Origin: JAQBVV01 sp965249205 | Lineage (GTDB): Bacteria; Acidobacteriota; Vicinamibacteria; Vicinamibacterales; UBA2999 | Direction of reading: 5' to 3' | Assembly: GCA_965249205.1 (NCBI GenBank) | Contig: CBDFLL010000005.1 | Location: 620,001 to 684,000, forward strand | Length of the DNA stretch: 64,000 nt | In this document: positions 26,737 through 35,436 of the stretch, piece by piece | Position numbering within the stretch: position 1 is the stretch's first letter | Layout of the letters: the number at the start of each line of letters is the position of its first letter | Program-made: the position numbers and the translations under genes | The notes under the pieces: generated by a model | The model's database searches: none | What the model saw: the letters and a program-made list of their open reading frames with translations, nothing else | Told to the model about the DNA's origin: nothing

Positions 26737-27191
26737 CTAGCGGTCTGGTTGCGAATTGGCTTGTGCACCGAGGGCGGTGAGGCGCCTCGCGCCGATTCCC
26801 CTCGCACCCATGGAATCCGCGCCCGGCTGGCCAGCGCGGATTTCACCTGTCATGGATTGCGGCTATTTGAGAGCCACGCGCTCGTCAAATCCGCGCCAGG
26901 CGCGACGACGGAGCATGCCGGGCGCATGTGACCGAGGAGCAACGCCGCCAGCCCGGGGCCCCCGCCGCGCGGACTGTGCGCGGTGGGGTGGAGACGAGAG
27001 GCATAGAGCGCTTTTCGAATAGCCTTATGTTTCGGCATTGCGTCTACTCAGACGCCACACGGTCATGAAAAGCGCTTTAGCTGGCCGGATGCCTACCGCG
27101 TTTTCGATCGGATGTGGCACCTCCTAGCCGCATGCGAGCAATACCTACAAGCCGAAAACGCGCTAGCTGATTCGCAACCACGGACCACTAG
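26737..27191. repeat. CTAG-flanked palindromic repeat element, copy B (long form)
   Basis: This 455-bp element is bounded by CTAG. Its terminal arms read CGGTCTGGTTGCGAAT and, on the reverse strand, TGGTCCGTGGTTGCGAAT. It carries the common core (GGCGCGACGACGGAG, GAGGAGCAACGCCG, GCGCGGTGGGGTGGAG). It also has two extra hairpin modules: AGCGCTTTTC at about 27,007 pairing with GAAAAGCGCT at about 27,065, and GCGTTTTCG at about 27,098 pairing with CGAAAACGC at about 27,155. The right CTAG is the msrB stop. It is an inverted relative of copy D. Confidence 0.85.
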
Positions 27192-27616
27192 GCCTCGGCC
27201 GGCCCCGACTCATCCGCCGGCTCGAAGGTCAGCGCGACACCGTTGATGCAGTACCGCAAGCCGGTGGGTGGCGGACCGTCCTCGAAGACATGCCCAAGAT
27301 GCCCAGCGCAACGGCTGCAATGCACCTCGGTGCGCGACATCCCGTGGCTGCGATCGACCGTGGTGTCGATCGCACCCTCCGCGGGTTCAAAGAAACTCGG
27401 CCAGCCGGTACCACTTTCGAATTTGCGACCGGTCGCAAACAGTGGCTGCCGGCATCCGGCGCAGTGGAACGTGCCCGGGCGGTGCTCCTGCAACAACGCG
27501 CACGACCCCGGCGCCTCGGTTCCGTGACCGCGCAACACCGCGTACTGCTGGGGCGTCAGTAACTGCCGCCACTCCTCGTCCGACTTTTCAACAGGAAATC
27601 GCTTCGTCTCCGACAT
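27188..27616 (-). CDS. msrB: Peptide-methionine (R)-S-oxide reductase
   Basis: This 142-residue MsrB has the two zinc CxxC pairs (FHCAGCRQPL and HCSRCAGHLGH), GTGWPSFF, and the catalytic Cys in RYCINGVALTF. It repairs R-methionine sulfoxide in oxidised proteins. The TAG stop is the CTA of the CTAG that ends repeat element B, so the element inserted exactly at the 3' end of the gene without disrupting it. The C-terminal tail (EPADESGPAEA) may have been altered by the insertion. Confidence 0.95.
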   Translation of the reverse strand: MSETKRFPVEKSDEEWRQLLTPQQYAVLRGHGTEAPGSCALLQEHRPGTFHCAGCRQPLFATGRKFESGTGWPSFFEPAEGAIDTTVDRSHGMSRTEVHCSRCAGHLGHVFEDGPPPTGLRYCINGVALTFEPADESGPAEA

Positions 27617-27670
27617 CGACTACCTTTCAGACCGGCGCCAAGAACGCGAGCCTGATGTCACCCGCCATCG

Positions 27671-28201
27671 TCATGGCTGCGATTCCACGGTTGTGCCGAA
27701 CATTGCCAGCAGCACCGCGGCGGGAATGATGACCGCCAACCAGGCGACGATACACACCGCAGCAGCGCGCCACGTGGTCGTATAGTCCAGCGCCTGACGC
27801 ACGGCCACGACCATCGCCACCAGCATCCATACCGACACGATGAAGAGCAGAACCGACCCAAGGCCGGGCACGCCTCCGAAGACTCGCAGCACGCCTGCCG
27901 ACTGAGCAAACCCGAGCGTCCGCATCAACTGCCCCATGTCCGCCTCGGTCTGAGGCTCTGGAAACAACCGCGTGCCAACGAGGTAGGTCAGGTATGCCCA
28001 GATCACCCACGACAGCAACGCAGCGACCGCGCTCACGACGACGCCTGTCCCGAGTGCGGCGGCGCCGACGCCGGCAGCCAGACTCGACAGCAGGACCACG
28101 CCCATGGCTTGACCGGTTGCGGTGCCGTCGGCCTCCACTTCCTCGTACACGGCAACATCGAGCTTCGCCGCGCCGACCATTCGTCCCACAAAACTGGTCA
28201 C
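27671..28201 (-). CDS. YIP1-family membrane protein
   Basis: This 176-residue protein has about five membrane spans (GVVLLSSLAAGVGAAALGTG, VSAVAALLSWVIWAYLTYLV, VLLFIVSVWMLVAMVVAVRQ, IVAWLAVIIPAAVLLAMFG). The spacing and the AVYEEVEADGTATGQ start resemble bacterial YIP1-domain proteins. Its cellular role is unknown. The start is a GTG at 28201. It lies 54 bp before msrB on the same strand, and this two-gene unit is framed by repeat elements B and C/D. Confidence 0.7.
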   Translation of the reverse strand: MTSFVGRMVGAAKLDVAVYEEVEADGTATGQAMGVVLLSSLAAGVGAAALGTGVVVSAVAALLSWVIWAYLTYLVGTRLFPEPQTEADMGQLMRTLGFAQSAGVLRVFGGVPGLGSVLLFIVSVWMLVAMVVAVRQALDYTTTWRAAAVCIVAWLAVIIPAAVLLAMFGTTVESQP

Positions 28202-28270
28202 GTTCGACTCCTTCTCATGACGATAGTCCGCCCGTTCTCCCCAAACAACCGGACGGACATCCGGGGGCTG

Positions 28271-28479
28271 CTAGTGTCCCGGATCAGAAGTCCGGTGACA
28301 AATATTCCGGAGCGCGGCGCCCGGATTGGCCAGGCGCGACGACCGAGCATATCGTGAATATTCGAGGAAGGAGCAACGCCGCCAGACCGGGGCCCTTGCC
28401 GCGCGGACTGTGCGCGGTGGGGTGGAGACGGGATGCCCCGCCCGGAATATGTCGGCGAACTTCTGATTCGGGACACTAG
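28271..28479. repeat. CTAG-flanked palindromic repeat element, copy C
   Basis: This 209-bp element has near-perfect terminal arms: TGTCCCGGATCAGAAGT on the left and TGTCCCGAATCAGAAGT from the right, both after CTAG. Inside them a second arm pair (ACAAATATTCCGG and CCGGAATATGTCGG) surrounds the common core. It has the same length as copy A (208 bp) but unrelated arms. The right CTAG is shared with the left end of copy D, so the two abut. Confidence 0.85.
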
Positions 28480-28826
28480 TGGTCTGGTTGCGAATCAGCT
28501 AGCGCGTTTTCGGCTTGTACGTATTGCTCGCATGTGGTACTTCCTCGGCGGCTAGGAGGTGCCACATCCGAACGAAAACGCGTTAGGCATTCGGCCAGCT
28601 ACAGCGCTTTTCATGACCGTGTGGCGTTCGAGTAGACGCATTGCCGAAACACAAGGCTGTTCGAAAAGCGCTCTATGCCTCCCGTCTGGCGGCGTTGCTC
28701 CTCGGTCACATGCGCCCGGCATGCTCCCTCGTCGCGCCTGGCGCGGATTCCATGGGTGCGAGGGGAATCGGCGCGGGGCGCTTCACCGCCCTCGGTGCAC
28801 AAGCCAATTCGCAACCAGACCACTAG
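28476..28826. repeat. CTAG-flanked palindromic repeat element, copy D (long form)
   Basis: This 351-bp element has perfect arms TAGTGGTCTGGTTGCGAAT and the reverse complement at the right end. It contains a GCGTTTTCG/CGAAAACGC hairpin, an AGCGCTTTTC/GAAAAGCGCT hairpin and the core in reverse orientation (GGCGTTGCTCCTC, then CGTCGCGCC). It is an inverted relative of copy B, 1.3 kb away, and lacks part of B. The right CTAG is the stop codon of the PQQ dehydrogenase gene. Confidence 0.85.
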
Positions 28827-30901
28827 TGCGGCAGTGTTTCGACAACGTGAGCGCTGACGTCCCGGATCTGCTCGGGACTCAGCAGGCGACCGAAGGCCGG
28901 CATGTCGTTTCGTCCGTCACGCACCGTCTGCATGACCGTCGAGCGGTTCGTCGCGGCGATGAGGGCGGGACCGCCGCCGTGTCCGCCTTCACCGCTCAAC
29001 CCGTGACAAGCACCGCAAGCATTCTGGTAGACCGCGCGCCCGACGTCGAGGTCCGCGATCGGGCTGACCACGGCCGCCGATGCCGCGTCTTGCCCGGCAG
29101 CCTCGACCGGGCCGACCTGACCGTCCAGCGAAAACAGCCACACGCTGTCGCCGTGCCGAGATCCCGCAAACAGATTCCCGGCCGACAGGACAACGACGTA
29201 CTGCTTCCCCTCCTGTTCAAAGACACTCACCGTCGCGTTGACACCTGCGCCCGTCTGGAACGCCCAGAGCAATGCCCCGGTGCTCGAGTCGAGCGCCGTC
29301 AGCCGTCCGTCGCTGCGCCCGACAAACACCAGCCCTCCAGCGGTCGCCACCGAGCCGCTATAGCAACGCTCCGGCCACTCCTGCTGCCAGACGAGCCGGT
29401 TGGTGTGCATGTCGAGCGCTGCGAAGATGCCCGTGACGCCGAAGGGCACCGTGCCAAACGCACCGCCGATGTACTGATCCCCGTCAGGCGCCGCATCAAA
29501 ATCCCTGTCTCCACCCATGAAGATGCCCGTGCGATCGGAGGCGCACACGTAGAGGTAGCCAGTGCGCGGGTCATATGAGCTGGCCGGCCAGTTGGCGCCG
29601 CCGCCCTGCCCCGGCTTGGCCACGATCGGCTCAGTCCAGAAGGGGGTAAAGATGCGTCCCTCGTTCACAAGACGAAACCCTTCGGGCGCGATCGACATCG
29701 ACTGCGGCACAAACGCATCGCCGACCGGCACGGGTTGGGTGAGCGACGTGGCCTGGCGCGGTTCCTGAGGCACCGGCCGCTCCTCGATGCCAAGCAGCGG
29801 CTCTCCACTCTCGCGGTCCAGCAGGTACACCCACCCGGTTTTACCGGGCTGCGCCAGCGCCTTCCGCATCGCCCCGTCGATCTCGAGATCAAAAAGCACC
29901 ACCGGACTGGGAGCGTCGTAATCCCAAAGGTCATGATGCACCTGCTGGAAGTGCCAGCGGTACGCGCCGGTCCTGGCCTCGACGGCAACAATCGACGCCG
30001 AAAACAAGTTGTCGCCTTCCCGCACGGCACCGTTGAAATCCGGACCCGGGTTGCCGGTCGAGAAATACAGGAGACCGAGTTCCGGATCCACCGCGGGTGT
30101 CTGCCAGACAGACGCGCCGCCTTTCAGCCAAACATTGTTGCTGGCGGGCCAGCTCTCGTGTCCCACCTCGCCGGGACCTGGAATCGTGTAGAAGGTCCAC
30201 GCGAGCGATCCAGTCTCGGCGTCAAACGCCTTCACGCGGCCGCGAATGCCAAACTCGGCGCCCGCAAAGCCGGTAACGACCAGCCCGTCGTAATAGAGCG
30301 GCGCGCTCGTGATGCTGAAACCCTCCTGCCACCGCTCCGCCTGCACGGACCAGCGCACCTCGCCCGATTGCTGATCGAGCGCCACCAGCTTGCCGTCCAA
30401 CCGGCCGACGTACACCTGGCCGTCGCCCAGCCCGACGCCGCGGCTCGCCCACCCGCAGCAGATCACGTCGATCGCATCGTCAAGATTGGCCGAGTACGTC
30501 CACAGGATCTCGCCGGACTCCACGTTGATGGCGAATACATCGTCGGCGCCGGTCACCACGTAGAGAACGCCGTCGTACACGATCGGCTGGGCCTCTCCCG
30601 AATACTTGGCGCCAACGCCGGACCCGTTGAGGCGCGTCCGCCACACCGCCTTGAGATCAGCCACGTTGTCCTTGTTGATCTGTGTCAGCGACGAATAGCG
30701 GCGATTGAACAGATCGCCGCCGTTGGTGAGCCAGTCGGTCGTCGGCAGCGCCGTGAGATCCTCGGCCGTAAAGGCTGGCGCCGGTTCGATCGACTGCTGG
30801 CGCTGGCGTTCTCCCAATTGATCCTGTGCGAGCTGACTCTGTGCAGCGCTCAGCGACACCACCGCAACCACAACCACAACACTCTTCGCACGCCCTGTCA
30901 C
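28823..30901 (-). CDS. PQQ-dependent alcohol dehydrogenase with C-terminal cytochrome c domain
   Basis: This 692-residue quinohemoprotein has a signal peptide (VVVVVAVVSLSAAQS), an eight-bladed propeller with repeated W motifs (EILWTYSAN, GEVRWSVQ, TGALLWAFQTG), the rare adjacent Cys pair (DVICCGW) that stacks on PQQ, and a heme c site (CGACHGLSGEGG) at about residue 634 with a distal Met near the end. It would oxidise an alcohol or amino-alcohol in the periplasm and pass electrons to the respiratory chain. Its ATG overlaps the bicupin stop by 4 nt. The TAG stop lies in the CTAG of repeat D. Confidence 0.9.
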   Translation of the reverse strand: MTGRAKSVVVVVAVVSLSAAQSQLAQDQLGERQRQQSIEPAPAFTAEDLTALPTTDWLTNGGDLFNRRYSSLTQINKDNVADLKAVWRTRLNGSGVGAKYSGEAQPIVYDGVLYVVTGADDVFAINVESGEILWTYSANLDDAIDVICCGWASRGVGLGDGQVYVGRLDGKLVALDQQSGEVRWSVQAERWQEGFSITSAPLYYDGLVVTGFAGAEFGIRGRVKAFDAETGSLAWTFYTIPGPGEVGHESWPASNNVWLKGGASVWQTPAVDPELGLLYFSTGNPGPDFNGAVREGDNLFSASIVAVEARTGAYRWHFQQVHHDLWDYDAPSPVVLFDLEIDGAMRKALAQPGKTGWVYLLDRESGEPLLGIEERPVPQEPRQATSLTQPVPVGDAFVPQSMSIAPEGFRLVNEGRIFTPFWTEPIVAKPGQGGGANWPASSYDPRTGYLYVCASDRTGIFMGGDRDFDAAPDGDQYIGGAFGTVPFGVTGIFAALDMHTNRLVWQQEWPERCYSGSVATAGGLVFVGRSDGRLTALDSSTGALLWAFQTGAGVNATVSVFEQEGKQYVVVLSAGNLFAGSRHGDSVWLFSLDGQVGPVEAAGQDAASAAVVSPIADLDVGRAVYQNACGACHGLSGEGGHGGGPALIAATNRSTVMQTVRDGRNDMPAFGRLLSPEQIRDVSAHVVETLPH

Positions 30902-32091
30902 TGCTCGCCTCCTTGCCCGACCGCCGGCGCGGACATGGACTGCGGAGCAACTTCTCTCTCTTCCCTCAGTTCCGCCGCGTAGGCCTCATCCATCTTCGAC
31001 GTGAGGCCACGTGCGGCGAGCGCTTCTGCGAAGAGTTGGCGCATGCGTGGGGACTCATCGGCATAGCTGATCCGATCGCCGCCGAGACGCTCGGAAATCC
31101 AGGCCTTCGGCACCCCTTCGGAGTTCCGTATCGCCACGGTGTCGGTCTCGAGCGCCAGGTACCGAGCGGGGATGGAACCCGTGTTGAAATGCTGCTGGTA
31201 ACACTGGTTGGGAGGTACGAACATCGTGCCCGCCTTCCAGTCGTATCGTTCGGGGGCTCCACCCCTCCGCCACACGAGGCTGTACCCCTCACCATCCAAG
31301 ATAATGAGATGCGCGCCAGGACCCTGGGCGTGGGCTCTGGTGTACGTGCCTACCGAAACCTGTGAGATGTGACCGCTCATTTGCCCTCTGGCCATGCGTA
31401 GCCGGACGTGCCCGTCAACGCCGCCTTGCTCCCTCGTCGACTTGAGCGACAGCCTTCTGGCATCACCAACAACGTTGGTGTCCAGCAGCAGGCCCTGCCG
31501 TTCACTACGGCCGGAAAAATACTTCGGTTCGCCGCCGAAACGGCCGGTGAAATCGTGCGCGGTATTAAACACGAAGTCGAGGTCGCCAAATGCATTGATG
31601 ATCGCGGGCGCGTTGGTCACCGCCACATACCGCGCAGCCGTGGCGCCCGAGCCGTTGAAGTGCTGGTGCCACGCGTTGAGCGGGATGGCGAACACCGCTC
31701 CCGCCCTCCACTCGAACGTGATCCGCTGCCCCGCCTCGTTCCAGACAACCGTCGCGCCGAGCCCGTCCAGCACGTACACCATCTCCTCGTACATCTGCCG
31801 CTGCGGCGCCAGCTCTGTGCCGGGCGGAATCTCGCACACATAGCTGTCGCTCGAGGTCCGCGACGCATCGTGGTTCAAAAACACACCCCGCCCGCCGCGA
31901 CGCGGCCACTGCCTGAGCTCAACCGTGCGCAAGTCAGGGACGTGGCAAGAACTGAGAATCTCCAGCCCCTCTGCACGCACCCACTGCGCGTACGGAGTGT
32001 CCTGCTCGGCTGCGAACATGCTCACCAGATCGTCCGACGCGCCCGGTGGACCCAAGGCGCTGCCCTGCTGACCGGCTTCCTTGTCGGTCAT
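30898..32091 (-). CDS. Bicupin domain protein
   Basis: This 397-residue protein contains two cupin folds. The first is around residues 80 to 175 (PPGTELAPQRQMYEEMVYVLDG, then IPLNAWHQHFNG); the second is around 245 to 340 (RAHAQGPGAHLIILDGEGYSL, then VPPNQCYQQHFN). The paired His/Glu positions suggest metal binding. No signal peptide is seen. Cupins of this type can be dioxygenases, isomerases or ligand sensors. It is co-translated with the EutA-like gene (4-nt overlap) and the PQQ dehydrogenase, so it probably acts on the same small molecule. Confidence 0.8.
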   Translation of the reverse strand: MTDKEAGQQGSALGPPGASDDLVSMFAAEQDTPYAQWVRAEGLEILSSCHVPDLRTVELRQWPRRGGRGVFLNHDASRTSSDSYVCEIPPGTELAPQRQMYEEMVYVLDGLGATVVWNEAGQRITFEWRAGAVFAIPLNAWHQHFNGSGATAARYVAVTNAPAIINAFGDLDFVFNTAHDFTGRFGGEPKYFSGRSERQGLLLDTNVVGDARRLSLKSTREQGGVDGHVRLRMARGQMSGHISQVSVGTYTRAHAQGPGAHLIILDGEGYSLVWRRGGAPERYDWKAGTMFVPPNQCYQQHFNTGSIPARYLALETDTVAIRNSEGVPKAWISERLGGDRISYADESPRMRQLFAEALAARGLTSKMDEAYAAELREEREVAPQSMSAPAVGQGGEQ

Positions 32092-33671
32092 GCCGGTGGC
32101 TGCCTGTCGTCACGTCCGTGCGCGCTGACAGGCACGCGCGGATCGTGCTTGAAGACCAGCGACTTGATGGTCACCGGTACGGCCGAAAACGGCGAATCCA
32201 CGCACCCGAGATCAACATAGTCGAAGTCCCAGGCCACGATCCCGTCCAACACCAGCACGTCAGAGGAGATGCCGATCTCGTCCTTGAGAATCGTGCCCAA
32301 CGTTTGGCCCACGTCGACATCAAGCATCACAAAGATGGACTTGCCCGCCGCCACCGTTCGAGGCATCGCGTCGACGATGCCCTGCGCGAATGCCGACAGA
32401 CGGCGGTGAGACGGCGCGCCGCTCCAGCGGCACGCGAGCGCAATCTCAGACTCTCCCTCCTTGAGATCGAAGCGACGCCATTGGCGGCGAATCGCCGTCG
32501 CAACCGCTTCGGCGTCGATCACGTCGTCGAGCACCATGGGGGGCTGAATCACCCGCAGGTTGCGACGCGGCAGCAGCCTATCCAGGCGCGAGAGATACGC
32601 GGTGCTTCCCGACAGCTGCGTACTGTGTATCGACGCGCCGAGCGCCGTGGCTCGGATGCCCTCGCCCACGGGGAGCAGCGGAAAGGGGAAGCGCCCAGCC
32701 ACCAGACGTTGACGAATCGCGCGTCCGAAACGGCGACCAAGGTCGCCGCAGTCGCGTTCCTCGCGACCGTAGACATATTCGCTGACGCCGCCGGAAAACA
32801 TCACGCCCTGTGTGCCCCGAGGGGGCACCGGGAGCGGTTCGGTCAGCCACAACCCGTGTATCTGCGGCGGCGCCGGGTTCTGTGTGAGCACCGCCACGAG
32901 CGCGTCGGCCATCCACGCCGTGACGCGCTCGACATCATGCTCTCTGACTGTCTTGCCAACGCTCCAGGTGCAACCCGCAAGCGCCGCCAGTCGCTCACCA
33001 GCCGGATCAAGGCGCGTGAGACACGCCTCCCCGTCCAGCACCGCCAGACGCCCGCCGACAGCAATCGTCGCGGTGTGCAGGATGTCCCGGCCCTGGACAA
33101 GCGTCAGTTTTGTCGTGCTGCCACCGATATCGATGTTGAGCACCGGAGCGCCGCACTCCCGCGACGCCAGCGCCGCGCCGGAGCCGTACGCGGAGAGCAT
33201 GGCCTCCATGTGGTGCCCTGCTGTCACCCAGAGAAACTTGTCGCCCCTGTCTCCAAGCACCTCAGCGATCGCAGCGGTGTTGTCGGGGCCCTGCGCCGCA
33301 CCGGTGAGGGTGACGACACCAGCATCGACCGTATCCGGATGAATATCGGCGACCTTGAAGGCCTCATCAAGCATGCGGCTGACGGCCTGCGCGTCGATGT
33401 GCTCTTCCCTGAGATACGGCGTCAGCGTCACCGGCGACTGGTACACACGCTCGTGGCCCACCACGAAGAACCGACCGGTCAGTTCCTCGGGGAACCGCCC
33501 GAGGCGCACGCGAGAAAGGACCACCTGAGCGCTGGCGGATCCGATGTCGATCCCGACGGATAACTGCGTCGGGTCGTCATGGGCCTCCGGGCTGGACGAG
33601 ACCGCCTCCTGCTCGCCGCCAGAATCGTCCTGGTCGGTGTGCGAGCGGGTCGGATCCAGGATGTCGGTCAT
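32088..33671 (-). CDS. EutA-like ethanolamine ammonia-lyase reactivase
   Basis: This protein of about 527 residues is an ASKHA-fold ATPase with phosphate loops SVGIDIGSASAQVVLSR and LNIDIGGSTTKLTLVQG. The SPVTLTPYLREEHIDAQAV and AVGGRLAVLDG regions match EutA. EutA normally swaps damaged adenosylcobalamin out of ethanolamine ammonia-lyase, yet no eutB or eutC is present in the window. The ATG at 33671 is preferred; the frame is open to 33875, but that stretch has no family similarity. It overlaps the bicupin gene by 4 nt. The real partner enzyme may be elsewhere, or the protein may have been recruited to another role. Confidence 0.75.
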   Translation of the reverse strand: MTDILDPTRSHTDQDDSGGEQEAVSSSPEAHDDPTQLSVGIDIGSASAQVVLSRVRLGRFPEELTGRFFVVGHERVYQSPVTLTPYLREEHIDAQAVSRMLDEAFKVADIHPDTVDAGVVTLTGAAQGPDNTAAIAEVLGDRGDKFLWVTAGHHMEAMLSAYGSGAALASRECGAPVLNIDIGGSTTKLTLVQGRDILHTATIAVGGRLAVLDGEACLTRLDPAGERLAALAGCTWSVGKTVREHDVERVTAWMADALVAVLTQNPAPPQIHGLWLTEPLPVPPRGTQGVMFSGGVSEYVYGREERDCGDLGRRFGRAIRQRLVAGRFPFPLLPVGEGIRATALGASIHSTQLSGSTAYLSRLDRLLPRRNLRVIQPPMVLDDVIDAEAVATAIRRQWRRFDLKEGESEIALACRWSGAPSHRRLSAFAQGIVDAMPRTVAAGKSIFVMLDVDVGQTLGTILKDEIGISSDVLVLDGIVAWDFDYVDLGCVDSPFSAVPVTIKSLVFKHDPRVPVSAHGRDDRQPPA

Positions 33672-33900
33672 ATCCGCCTGATGCCCGGACGCCAATCGGG
33701 GCACCTCGCTCACAAGAACTCCGCCATCATCCGGTGCATTGTTGCCCACTGTACCCGGCCATGGAAAGGCCACGATGGTGCCATGCCGGGCAGGAGCGGC
33801 CCGATCGCGAGCGTTCGGTCGATCAACCGACGGTTGGCGGGTGTCCCACAGCCCGCGACCAGTCTCGGGCCACATCCTGGGGAAGAGCGCGGGAGTGCCG

Positions 33901-35436
33901 CTACTGCGCGCTCCGAACCGCCCGCAGCTCCTGCAGGAAGGACTCGGCGACAGCAGCCGGGCTGGCCCCGTCCTGATCCACAGCCAGATTCATCCGGCGC
34001 ATCCGGTCGGCACCGATCGCGCCCGTGATCTGCTGCAACGCGGCGACGACATCCGGCCGCTCGCGCACGAGCCTGGGTCCGGCGAGAATCAGCGCGTCGT
34101 AGGGCGGAATCGCGCCGCGCTCATCGTCGAGCACCACGAGATCGAGCGCCGCGATCCGCCCATCGGTCGAGAAGGCGCTGATGACGTCCACCTGTTCGCT
34201 GGCCACCGCCTGGTACATCAGTGACGAATCCATCGTGAGCTGCGACGCAAACGCGAGCCCGTAGGTATCGCGAATGGCGATCCACTCCGGCCGGCCGAAG
34301 AATTCGTAGTCGCCGCCGATCGCGAGCCGGCGCGCGTAGGCAGTCAGATCGCCAATACGGCTGACGCCGAGTTCCTCGGCCTGCTGCCGGCGCATCGCGA
34401 GTGCGTAGGCGTTTTCGAAGCCGAGCGCACCGGCGACTTCGACGCCGTGTGCCTCACGCAGGAACTGTGTCACCTCCGCGAGCACGGCATCGCGACCGTC
34501 GGGGGCCGTGTCGCGCTGCATGATCGTCGCCCAGATGGTGCCGGAGTAGTCAACGTAGACGTCGATCTCCTCCGCGCTGAGTGCGTCAAACGCCACCGTC
34601 GAGCCGAGCGACGACACCACCTCGGTGACGGCGCCGGTCGTCTCGGCAACGTGGCCGCCCAGGATCTCGGCGAGGATGTATTGCTCGGTGAACGTCTTGG
34701 CGCCGATGACGATCCGTCCGGCATCCCGGTCGCCCAGATCCCGGACCAGCGACACACCGGTGTACCCGTAGAGCAGACCGATCGTCGCCAGGACCGCGAC
34801 CGCCCAGCCCTTCTTTCGCCGAGCGAATGCGGCGCCAAGCCCGCGCACCAGACCATCCAGGACCTGCGCAAGCGCGGCGGCCGCGACGCACCCCACCAGC
34901 ACAGCCGTGAGGTTCCGCGTCTGCAGACCACTAAAGATGTAGTTACCCAGGCTCGGCGCGCCCACCGGCGTTGAGAGCGTGGCGACGCCGACGGTCAACA
35001 CGGTTGACGTGCGGATGCCCGCGAGAATCACCGGCATTGCCAGCGGCAACTCGACACGGCGCAGCCGCTGCATCGGCGTCATGCCAACGCCGCGAGCCGC
35101 TTCAACGAGCGCAGGGTCGACGCCGGCAAGCCCGGTCACGGTGTTGCGGAGAATCGGCAAGACGCTGTAGAGCGTCAACCCGATGAACGCCGGCAGGAAC
35201 CCGATGCTTTGCACGCCGAGAGCCGCAAGCGCCGGCACCATGATCGCGAGCAACGCCAGACTGGGAATCGTCTGGATGACGCCGGCCGTGCCGAGCACCG
35301 GCTGGTCGAGCCATTTCATGCGCGTGACCAGCACGCCCGCAGGCACGCTGAATGCGGTGCCGATGAGCAACGCGAGCAATGTCAACTGCAGGTGTGCCGT
35401 CAGATAGCCCGGGAGAAGCGCGAGCTGTTCGCTCAT
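33901..35436 (-). CDS. OpuC-type ABC transporter, permease fused to substrate-binding domain
   Basis: This 511-residue protein consists of a permease domain with about six spans (residues 1 to 240; EAA-like loop EAARGVGMTPMQRLRRVELP). A glycine-betaine/choline-type binding domain follows at residues 241 to 511 (IVIGAKTFTEQYILAEILG, DVYVDYSGTIW, VDVISAFSTDGRI). Such fusions import quaternary amines (betaine, choline, carnitine). The start overlaps the ATPase gene by 4 nt. A 229-bp gap follows before the EutA-like gene, which may contain a second promoter. Confidence 0.9.
   Translation of the reverse strand: MSEQLALLPGYLTAHLQLTLLALLIGTAFSVPAGVLVTRMKWLDQPVLGTAGVIQTIPSLALLAIMVPALAALGVQSIGFLPAFIGLTLYSVLPILRNTVTGLAGVDPALVEAARGVGMTPMQRLRRVELPLAMPVILAGIRTSTVLTVGVATLSTPVGAPSLGNYIFSGLQTRNLTAVLVGCVAAAALAQVLDGLVRGLGAAFARRKKGWAVAVLATIGLLYGYTGVSLVRDLGDRDAGRIVIGAKTFTEQYILAEILGGHVAETTGAVTEVVSSLGSTVAFDALSAEEIDVYVDYSGTIWATIMQRDTAPDGRDAVLAEVTQFLREAHGVEVAGALGFENAYALAMRRQQAEELGVSRIGDLTAYARRLAIGGDYEFFGRPEWIAIRDTYGLAFASQLTMDSSLMYQAVASEQVDVISAFSTDGRIAALDLVVLDDERGAIPPYDALILAGPRLVRERPDVVAALQQITGAIGADRMRRMNLAVDQDGASPAAVAESFLQELRAVRSAQ

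Noticed and set aside
18866..28480. Similar short peptides (60 to 92 aa) encoded in repeat copies A, B and C
   Set aside because: The similarity follows from shared repeat DNA; frames extend into variable arms, lack ribosome binding sites and are not kept in every copy.
33672..33875. N-terminal extension of the EutA-like protein
   Set aside because: The stretch before the ATG at 33671 has no EutA similarity; it more likely holds an operon-internal promoter.
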